Shown here: piece after piece, positions 22,637-28,815 of the stretch
How the letters are laid out: the number at the start of each line of letters is the position of its first letter
Position numbering within the stretch: position 1 is the stretch's first letter
NCBI GenBank assembly: GCA_024102975.1
Contig: JAGFJD010000423.1
Coordinates: 1-32,298, forward strand
Direction of reading: 5' to 3'
Length of the DNA stretch: 32,298 nt
DNA from: Phaeodactylibacter sp.
Lineage (GTDB): Bacteria > Bacteroidota > Bacteroidia > Chitinophagales > Saprospiraceae
The notes under the pieces: generated by a model
What the model saw: only the letters and a program-made list of their open reading frames with translations
The model's database searches: none
Told to the model about the DNA's origin: nothing
Translations under genes and position numbers: made by a program

Positions 22637-24822
22637 GGGAGTTGTTCGTTTCGGGGTAGTTGAATAGTTACTGTCGTAATAAACGGGTTAGAATAATCAT
22701 CCCGGGCATTGCCCAGGGAGGGTTTGCTGGTGATGCTCAGCTTTCCTTTATGCTTTTCGGCCACCTTCAGAGAATCGTACAGGCCCAGGCCGGTGCCGGG
22801 TCGGCGGCGGTCGCTGGCATTGACGCCGCGGTAGCCGACTTTAAAGAGCAGGCCCTTTTCCAGCTCTTCCCGGGTGATGGCCACGCCCCAGTTTTCGATG
22901 CTGATATAAATCCAGTCGGAATCCATCCGCCCTTCGACCATCACGAAGGCTTTGCTGGGGCCCTTGCGGGTCCAGCTGTACTTCACGGCGTTATGCAGGA
23001 TGTTGAGCAGGGCCCGCGCCAGGTCGTCTTCGAAGCCGTCGATGTGGACGTGGCGGAGGCCCTTAAAGTTGGCCCGCAGTTCCACCCCTCGGTTGGCGGC
23101 GAACTCTTCCATTTTCCGCACGGCGCCGACCAGGATGTCGTACAGGTCGAGCCGTTGGGGTTCTTCCTGGTACTTCACCCGGGTGAGGATGTAGCTGCGC
23201 AGGTTGTTGACCACGGTTTCCATCTCCAGGACGGTGTCCACCCCCCGGTGCAGGGAAGCCAGGCTGCACAGGCGCAGGATTTCCCGCAGCTGGCGGCGGA
23301 TCTCTTTGATGAGTTCCCGCGGGAAATTGCCTCTGGCCACGGCCTCGTTGACAATCTCCCGGATTTTGATCGCCCCGTCCCGGATGATCGCCAGTTTCTG
23401 AGCGCCGCCGGGTTCTTTGCTGAAGCGGTCCAGCAGGCCGGCGAGGCGCTCCAGCTGCTGCCCGGCGCTGTCGTCAAACTGCCGGCTTTCCCGGTTTTTC
23501 GCCAGGAGGTTGCCAACGGACGTTTGCAGGGAAGCGGTTTGCCGGCCGATCTGCTCCAGGGCCTTGTCCTCGTTCAGGAAGCCGTTCTCCCGGAGCAGCA
23601 GGTCTTTGGTGGCAAAAGAACGGATAACGGCATCCATTGTGTGTTTGACGTGGATGAGGGTAGAGGAGTAGGAATGCAGCACCTTGCCGATGTCAGTGGT
23701 CAGTTCGTCCAGCTGTTGCTTGGTGTCCAGGTAGTCGGTCACATCCCGCTCCGCCCCTACCCTGCCGATGATGTTGCCGGCGGCATCTTTCAGCAGCTTG
23801 ACGTGGACCTCAAAGCGGCGCAGCTCGCCCCTGCCGTTGTAGGCCGGCAGGATGTAATCGACCAGGCTCTGCCCCTCGCTGTCTTTGCGGACGAGGGCCT
23901 CGTGAAACGCCTGGAAGGCCTCCGGCGAGGTATGCCATTCCCGCAGGTCTCTGCCGATGATGCCTTCCGGGCTTTCCACGCCCCGGTTGCTGGCGAAGTG
24001 CTGGTTGCAGTGTACCAGGATGTGTTCTCCCTTTTCGTTGATGCGCACTTTGTACAGCCCGATGGGCACGTCGTTGACCAGCCGGAAGTAGATGGACTCC
24101 ATGGTCACGTCTTCCACGATGCCTTCGGTGCCCACCCAGTTGCCGTCGCCGTCCCAAACGCCGCGGGCGCTGACAGCGGCGGTGAATTCGGAGCCATCCC
24201 TGCGCAGATGCTCCTGATATTCGTTGGAAACGCTGCCCTTTTCCCAGATTCGCCGCTCCATCTCTTCCAGGTCTTCCGGGTATTTCACGAAATCTGTCGG
24301 GTTTTTGAATAAGACATCTTCCAGGCAACCATAACCGTACATTTCCACGAAGCGGGGGTTGGCGTTGGCCAGGCCGCTGTCCCGGCGGAAGCTGAAAATG
24401 CCCACCGGCAGGTCGTTGAAGAGGCGGTGGTAGCGGCTCGCCTTGTTGATCGGCGCCATCAGGCACAGCAGGGCCACCACCTCCTGCCCGTCTTCGCTCC
24501 AGATGGCTTTGGTGTAATCCCGCACGTAGCGCATCTTGCCGCCCACCTTCAGGTCGATGGTGGTGTTCTTCAGCCATTCTCCTTTCGGCAGGCGGCGGAG
24601 CCGGTTCAGGCTGTCCTCCCGGTCGGCAGGATGGTTGTAAAAACCGGCGACCCTGGCTTGGAAATCCGGCTCGGCGGGCAGCCCGAAGAAGGCCTGCGCT
24701 TCAGCATTATACTTCAGGAAAACGCCCTCCCGGCTGGCGAGATATACGGCAAAGGGCAGCCCGGCGCATTGCCGGTATTCCTGTTCGGCGAGTTCCATGA
24801 TCTTTTGGAGGGCCGTATCCAT
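22633..24822 (-). CDS. Triple-PAS sensor protein with histidine-kinase-type ATPase domain
   Basis: This predicted cytoplasmic sensor of about 729 residues has no membrane segments. Three PAS domains lie at about 15-120, 128-240 (LFNDLPVGIFSF; ends GTEGIVEDVT) and 242-365 (LVNDVPIGLYKV; ends GAERDVTDYL). A long helical region (365-560) follows. The ATPase domain (about 570-725) has an N box, LNILHNAVKYSW, a G1-like ENWGVAI and a G2 box, RRPGTGLGLY. A canonical phospho-acceptor H box (HExRxPL) is not visible in the helical region; candidate histidines sit in LIHVKHTMDAVI near residue 391. The open frame extends upstream to 25254, but the extension is repeat DNA. The ATG at 24822 begins MDTALQKIMELAEQEY. 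The stop overlaps the receiver gene start. Confidence 0.85.
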   Translation of the reverse strand: MDTALQKIMELAEQEYRQCAGLPFAVYLASREGVFLKYNAEAQAFFGLPAEPDFQARVAGFYNHPADREDSLNRLRRLPKGEWLKNTTIDLKVGGKMRYVRDYTKAIWSEDGQEVVALLCLMAPINKASRYHRLFNDLPVGIFSFRRDSGLANANPRFVEMYGYGCLEDVLFKNPTDFVKYPEDLEEMERRIWEKGSVSNEYQEHLRRDGSEFTAAVSARGVWDGDGNWVGTEGIVEDVTMESIYFRLVNDVPIGLYKVRINEKGEHILVHCNQHFASNRGVESPEGIIGRDLREWHTSPEAFQAFHEALVRKDSEGQSLVDYILPAYNGRGELRRFEVHVKLLKDAAGNIIGRVGAERDVTDYLDTKQQLDELTTDIGKVLHSYSSTLIHVKHTMDAVIRSFATKDLLLRENGFLNEDKALEQIGRQTASLQTSVGNLLAKNRESRQFDDSAGQQLERLAGLLDRFSKEPGGAQKLAIIRDGAIKIREIVNEAVARGNFPRELIKEIRRQLREILRLCSLASLHRGVDTVLEMETVVNNLRSYILTRVKYQEEPQRLDLYDILVGAVRKMEEFAANRGVELRANFKGLRHVHIDGFEDDLARALLNILHNAVKYSWTRKGPSKAFVMVEGRMDSDWIYISIENWGVAITREELEKGLLFKVGYRGVNASDRRRPGTGLGLYDSLKVAEKHKGKLSITSKPSLGNARDDYSNPFITTVTIQLPRNEQLP

Positions 24823-24904
24823 AGCGGAGGGGGTTTGGTGATCCTGCTCGTTTGAAGGGTCAAAATTAAGAAAAAATGCGGCGATTTGCCACATAGGCCA
24901 CCCT

Positions 24905-24978
24905 GCGGAGCGAAATTCGCGCAAATCTGCCGGTTTTTTCGCGCAGATTCGTATACTCCGCGCTAATTCGCGTTCCGC
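24905..24978. repeat. Nested inverted-repeat element
   Basis: The outer arm GCGGAGCGAAATTCGCGC (24905-24922) pairs imperfectly with GCGCTAATTCGCGTTCCGC (24960-24978). The inner arms AATCTGC (24924-24930) and GCAGATT (24943-24949) pair perfectly. The element lies between the divergent sensor and thioesterase genes and is translated only in the rejected 5' extension of the sensor frame. It resembles small palindromic repeats found between genes of Bacteroidota. Confidence 0.55.
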
Positions 24979-25038
24979 GAGATAGTACATACCTCTTGTA
25001 ATAATAAATAGTTTCCATTTTTGTAACTGTTTAGGTCT

Positions 25039-25072
25039 TTTGTTTAACCACATAAGACACATTATACTTTTC
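25039..25072 (+). promoter_or_regulatory. Candidate Bacteroidota-type promoter for the thioesterase gene
   Basis: TTTG at 25039-25042 and TACTTTTC at 25065-25072 match the TTTG / TAnnTTTG consensus of the Bacteroidota primary sigma factor with one mismatch. The spacing of 22 bases is slightly long. The start codon lies about 35 bases downstream. No Shine-Dalgarno sequence is present. Confidence 0.35.
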
Positions 25073-25107
25073 CATCTACCCAAAAACTTCCTTATCTTCC
25101 CGCCAAA

Positions 25108-25575
25108 ATGCCAAATAAAGCCTTTCAGGACTTCTACGCCGAAGACGTCAGCCACTGCTACGGCTGCGGCCGCCTCAACGAACACGGCCACCAGCTGAAG
25201 AGCTGCTGGGATGGGGAAGAGACAGTGGCCCGTTTTACCCCCAAACCCTACCACACCGCTATCCCCGGATACGTATACGGCGGGCTGATCGCCTCCCTAA
25301 TCGACTGCCACGGCACCGGGACGGCGGCGGCAGCGGCCACCCGCGCCCGGGGAAAAGACATGGAAAGCGGCCTGCTGCGCTTCGTCACCGCCTCCTTAAA
25401 AGTGGACTACCTGCGCCCCACCCCGCTGGGGCCGGAACTGGAACTGCGGGGAACGGTAGCGGAACTTAAAGAGCGGAAGGTGGTGGTGCACATCACGCTT
25501 TACGCCGAAGGGCAGGCCTGCGCGAAGGGGGAAGTGGTGGCGGTGTTGATGCCGGAGGGGATGGGGAAGGGGTAA
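25108..25575 (+). CDS. PaaI-family hotdog-fold thioesterase
   Basis: This 155-residue hotdog-fold protein of the PaaI/acyl-CoA thioesterase group presumably hydrolyses an acyl-CoA or aryl-CoA thioester in the cytoplasm. The N-terminal motif CYGCGRLNEHGHQLK is the CxxCG-x-N-x-x-G-L-type signature of this subgroup. The core helix carries GGLIASLIDCHGTGTA, where hotdog thioesterases place their catalytic Asp/Asn region. The strands VDYLRPTPLG and VVVHITLYAEGQACAKGEVVAV complete the fold. The gene is divergent from the PAS sensor. A 10-bp tandem repeat starts a few bases after its stop. The substrate cannot be inferred. Confidence 0.82.
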   Translation: MPNKAFQDFYAEDVSHCYGCGRLNEHGHQLKSCWDGEETVARFTPKPYHTAIPGYVYGGLIASLIDCHGTGTAAAAATRARGKDMESGLLRFVTASLKVDYLRPTPLGPELELRGTVAELKERKVVVHITLYAEGQACAKGEVVAVLMPEGMGKG

Positions 25576-25580
25576 AGGTT

Positions 25581-25680
25581 TATTGGTGGAAATGGGTGGA
25601 GATGGGTGGAGATGGGTGGAGATGGGTAGAGATGGGTGGAAATGGGTGGAGATGGGTGGAAATGGGTGGAGATGCCAGGA
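25581..25680. repeat. 10-bp tandem repeat, locus 2 (GATGGGTGGA type)
   Basis: Ten head-to-tail units with an exact 10-base period read GATGGGTGGA or AATGGGTGGA, with one GATGGGTAGA and degenerate end units. The array starts 6 bases after the thioesterase stop. Its reverse complement, TCCACCCATT, matches a unit of the array at 9501-9610, so the two loci belong to one family in opposite orientation. Confidence 0.9.
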
Positions 25681-25778
25681 AACGCCTGCCCGGCTTTGGC
25701 TGACCATGTGTTTCCGTACTTCAATTTATTCTGACGCACGGCAGGTTTTGTCGGCTACAAAACCCGCCGGGTCAGTAT

Positions 25779-25829
25779 ATACTGGCATCGCTGGTTTTGC
25801 TCCTGACAAAACCACGCGTTCGCCAGTAT
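25779..25829. repeat. Nested inverted repeat upstream of the DUF2279 gene
   Basis: ATACTGGC (25779-25786) pairs with GCCAGTAT (25822-25829), and inside it TGGTTTTG (25792-25799) pairs with CAAAACCA (25807-25814). Just upstream, GGTTTTGTCGGCTACAAAACC (split as GGTTTTG and CAAAACC) forms a further hairpin. The repeated use of the GGTTTTG/CAAAACC stem suggests related hairpins. A regulatory role for the gene at 25909 is possible but unproven. Confidence 0.55.
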
Positions 25830-25908
25830 AATATCAGAGACGCAATAGCACGTCGCTTAACGATCCAGGACTAACCCGAAACCCGGCAGGTTGCGTTTAT
25901 CTTAAACT

Positions 25909-26895
25909 ATGAGAAAAATAATCCCAATACTATTCTTCCTGGCTATACTGCCTGCCTCGCTTCCGGGGCAGAGCCGCCCCTTCCTCGAACCGTCCGACAC
26001 CCTTCATCCCGGCCGCTTCCGCACCATCATGGCGACGACTGCCGGGCTGTACAGCAGCGCTGCCTTCGGCCTGTACCACCTCTGGTATAAGAACTACGAA
26101 CTCACCGGTTTTCATACGTTCGACGACCTGGGCGAATGGAACGACATGGACAAGGTTGGCCACGCCGTGACCGCCTACAACCAGAGCGCCCTGTTTTTTT
26201 ATGCCATACGCTGGACGGGCCTGGAGCGCAACAAATCCATCGCCCTGGCTGCCGGCGTCGGCACCCTGCTGCAGGGAACGGTGGAAGTGATGGACGGCTT
26301 TTCTGCGAAGTGGGGCTTCTCCTGGGCGGATATCGCCTTCAACACGGTGGGCGTCGGGCTCTTCGCCGGGCAGGAACTGGCCTGGCAGGACCAGCGCATC
26401 CTCCTGAAGGTATCCAACGCCCGCCCGTCGTACCCTGACTTTCCCGTGCCAGCCGACGACGGCGGGCCGCCGATGAGCCTGCGCCGGCGGGCCCGGGATC
26501 TCTACGGGGCTTCCTACCCCGAAGGTTTCCTCAAGGATTACAATGGACAAGCTCTCTGGGCGTCTTTCAACTTGTCCGCTTTTGCCGGGCAGCGCAAACC
26601 GGGCTGGCTGCCCCGCTGGCTCAACCTGGCGGCAGGTTACGGATCAGAGAACATGTTCGGCGGCTTCGACAATACCTGGGAGGGCGAAAACGGGGCTACT
26701 TACAGCCTCGACGCCGGGGCCTTTCCCCGCTACCGGCAGTTCTACCTGTCGCTGGATGTGGACCTGAAGCGCATCCCTACCCGCAGCCGCTTTCTCCGCA
26801 TCGCCCTGGGCGCGCTGAACTGGATCAAAATCCCGGCGCCGGCCCTGGAGGTGAATACGAACGGGGGGATCAGGTTTCATCCGGTGTATTGGTGA
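25909..26895 (+). CDS. DUF2279 family exported protein
   Basis: This 328-residue protein has a signal peptide (about 1-20, ends LPGQ). The body matches the YfiM/DUF2279 family: DMDKVGHAVTAYNQS near residue 82, then hydrophobic helices, GTVEVMDGFSAKWGFSWADIAFNTVG and a beta-rich C-terminus (LNLAAGYGSENMFGG... YLSLDVDLKRIPTRS). The family is found in the bacterial envelope and has no established function. The conserved DK..H and the E...DG residues could bind metal or be structural. The gene stands alone on the plus strand. Its stop codon is embedded in a degenerate 10-bp repeat, and it faces the CotH operon. Confidence 0.8.
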   Translation: MRKIIPILFFLAILPASLPGQSRPFLEPSDTLHPGRFRTIMATTAGLYSSAAFGLYHLWYKNYELTGFHTFDDLGEWNDMDKVGHAVTAYNQSALFFYAIRWTGLERNKSIALAAGVGTLLQGTVEVMDGFSAKWGFSWADIAFNTVGVGLFAGQELAWQDQRILLKVSNARPSYPDFPVPADDGGPPMSLRRRARDLYGASYPEGFLKDYNGQALWASFNLSAFAGQRKPGWLPRWLNLAAGYGSENMFGGFDNTWEGENGATYSLDAGAFPRYRQFYLSLDVDLKRIPTRSRFLRIALGALNWIKIPAPALEVNTNGGIRFHPVYW

Positions 26896-26933
26896 AGTAG
26901 AAATACGTGGAAATGCTTTGAAATGCGCTTTGA
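26891..26933. repeat. Degenerate 10-bp repeat, locus 3
   Basis: Four units of 10 bases (GGTGAAGTAG, AAATACGTGG, AAATGCTTTG, AAATGCGCTT) keep the AAAT phase and partly match the AAATGGGTGG consensus of locus 2. The array begins within the stop codon of the DUF2279 gene. It is short and diverged, so membership in the family is tentative. Confidence 0.45.
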
Positions 26934-26943
26934 ACCTTGCTCT

Positions 26944-27124
26944 CTACCATTCGTGTTCGCACCAGATGTCCAGTTTCTTCACACCAATAACATATTTGGA
27001 GTTCTTGCTGAGCCGGAAGGGGAAATGATCGCCCGCCGTACCAGCGTATCCTGAATTTTTCCCGCTTCATCGACCCTGCTACATTATCCCGGCCGCTACC
27101 ACGCTTCCAGCGATACGGCTCCGG
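26944..27124 (-). pseudogene. Remnant of a VTC-domain (polyphosphate polymerase-like) gene
   Basis: On the minus strand one frame (about 27124 down to 27032) reads YRWKRGSG, then RDNVAGSM, then KREKFRIRWYGG. This resembles the conserved N-terminal VTC-domain block in which YxDNVxG is followed by RxKxRIRWYG. After a frame change near 27035, the adjacent frame reads HFPFRLSKNSKYVIGV and stops at 26944, resembling a VTC C-terminus (SKYxxGV). About 150-200 central residues are missing, so the gene appears to have an internal deletion plus frameshift. It lies directly downstream of, and partly overlaps, the second CotH-like gene in an operon that also encodes DUF4956, the usual partners of VTC genes. 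The identification rests on motif memory alone; a chance resemblance is possible. Confidence 0.5.
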
Positions 27125-28787
27125 CCTTGTTTTCAGCCCTGGCTTCATGCCCGGCTTGGATGGAAGACACCTCTGCCGGGCGCGGCTGTACTTCCACCAA
27201 ACGGCCGCCGGGCTCCAGCCCCAGCAGGTTGTAATGGGCGCGCAGCTCTCCGGCCATATCGTCATTCCATTCGAAGCCTGCCGGTATCCGGAAGGAGAAG
27301 TCACGGGCTCCGGGCACTTTAGCCCTGGAGTCGAGCGCCACGGGTTCCGCCGGATAGAAGCGGACGGAATCCCGCCAGCTCAGGTAATCGGCCTGCAGGG
27401 GCATATCCTGCTGGTTCTGCAGGAAGATGCGGAGCGTTTGGCCTTCCCGGCGGCTGAAAAAGGCGCCGAGCTGCTCCTTTTCCGGGAACAGTACCGAACG
27501 CATGTAACGCTGGTTGTCATAAAGGTACCAGGTGGGGTCGCCGTAGAACGGCCAGGAACGGTATACCTTTTTCATCAGCGCATTCAGCTTGTCCTCGTTG
27601 CGCAGCAGCAAACGGTCGAGGAACTGGACCCGGCTGGCGTCCGCCGCCTCCTGGATGTAGCAGCGTTTGAATTCCAGGTTGTCGTAGACCAGGCGTATGA
27701 ACGGACGGCGCTCGAAGCGGAAGTGGCGCGTGGCCGGCCGGGGCTCCTCCAGGAAAAGAGGCCGGTCTTCCATGTCGTGGTCGTGCAGTTCCTCCCATTC
27801 CCGGGCGATGGGCTCGGCCAGGCCGGTGACGGGGTTGAAGTAATAGCGCAGGTTCTGTCCGGCCAGCGGGTGCTTGTTTTTCATCAGGTCGCAGACGACG
27901 AACACCTGGGCCATTTTCCGGAGGTCGAAAAATTTGCCGGGCGGCAGCTCGCCGGCCATTACCTGCTGGTACATCCGCTTGATCAGCAATAACTGCTCAC
28001 GGGTTGCGGGGCTTTCCATAAGCTTGCTTTCCCCATAGGGTTCCACTCCTTCTTCTATTTTGAAAATGATGCCCTCCCGCAGGCGGTTGTTCTCCACCAG
28101 GTACTTGTCAAAACGCTCCTCCATGTAGAAAATGCCCCTGGACTGGCCGTTGATGGAGACATTCACGAAATCGGCGCGCAGGCCCATCAGGCCTTTTTCC
28201 TTCATCAGTTCGAAACCCAGCCAGTCGGTCAGGTATCCCCGGGTGGATGGCAGCAGCATGGCGAAGCTCTTCATGCCCATGAACGTTTCGTCGCCTCTTA
28301 CCTTCACCTCGAAAGACCATTTCGAGGGGTTGCGGAGGTGGGAATGGGCAACCAGCCCGGTCAGGGCGACCTTCACGTCAATGGTTTTGCCGTTGTGCGT
28401 CAGTCTGGCGGGAAACTCCTCGTTCTTAAACTCCGGAAGGATCAGGCCTTCCCGGAGCGATTGCTCGCGCAGGTACTGCAGGCGCAGCAGGTGCCTGAAC
28501 TTGATGTCTATGGCCACCTCGTCGAGCTGCGCCAGGCTTCCCTTTGCGTAGTTGCTCACGAAAGAAAAATCCAGCTTCGCCAGCTTTTGCAGGGCAGTGT
28601 TGAAGTAGGTGGTGAAGCCCTGTTCTTTAAGGTGAATGCCATAGCGGAACACCGAAAAGAACAACCCTGCGACTACCAGCGTTGTCCCCAGGCGTACCCC
28701 CCAGGCAGCCAGCGCCTTTCTTTTTTTCAGGAAATCGCGGGCGCGATCGGGAAAACGGGAAATGGTATTTCTGTTTTTGATATTCAT
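27096..28787 (-). CDS. Membrane-anchored CotH-kinase-like protein without beta-helix
   Basis: This 563-residue protein has a short cytoplasmic N-terminus, one membrane segment (about 26-50, AAWGVRLGTTLVVAGLFFSV) and a large extracytoplasmic CotH-like domain (about 90-430). CotH proteins form an atypical protein-kinase-like family. Family-type blocks seen include RGYLTDWLGFELMKEKGL, RGIFYMEERFDKYLV, GIIFKIEEG, TREQLLLIKRMYQQV and MAQVFVVCDLMKNKH followed by NLRYYFNPVTGLAEPIA. It is a clear paralogue of the next upstream gene over the N-terminal 520 residues or so, but lacks that protein's beta-helix tail. Its last 35 residues, rich in Ala and Glu, have no counterpart and overlap the VTC remnant, so the 3' end may be the product of a deletion. 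The start is 28 bases after the CotH paralogue stop. Confidence 0.82.
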   Translation of the reverse strand: MNIKNRNTISRFPDRARDFLKKRKALAAWGVRLGTTLVVAGLFFSVFRYGIHLKEQGFTTYFNTALQKLAKLDFSFVSNYAKGSLAQLDEVAIDIKFRHLLRLQYLREQSLREGLILPEFKNEEFPARLTHNGKTIDVKVALTGLVAHSHLRNPSKWSFEVKVRGDETFMGMKSFAMLLPSTRGYLTDWLGFELMKEKGLMGLRADFVNVSINGQSRGIFYMEERFDKYLVENNRLREGIIFKIEEGVEPYGESKLMESPATREQLLLIKRMYQQVMAGELPPGKFFDLRKMAQVFVVCDLMKNKHPLAGQNLRYYFNPVTGLAEPIAREWEELHDHDMEDRPLFLEEPRPATRHFRFERRPFIRLVYDNLEFKRCYIQEAADASRVQFLDRLLLRNEDKLNALMKKVYRSWPFYGDPTWYLYDNQRYMRSVLFPEKEQLGAFFSRREGQTLRIFLQNQQDMPLQADYLSWRDSVRFYPAEPVALDSRAKVPGARDFSFRIPAGFEWNDDMAGELRAHYNLLGLEPGGRLVEVQPRPAEVSSIQAGHEARAENKAGAVSLEAW

Positions 28788-28815
28788 GCTTTCTTCCTCT
28801 CTTTTCGAATCAGGG

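Noticed and set aside
22660-24312. Plus-strand open frame of 550 codons opposite the PAS sensor
   Set aside because: It is an antisense shadow. The minus strand has three PAS domains and an ATPase domain in frame.
24823-25254. 144-residue N-terminal extension of the PAS sensor
   Set aside because: It runs through a palindromic repeat and antisense to the thioesterase start. The methionine at 24822 begins a natural N-terminus.
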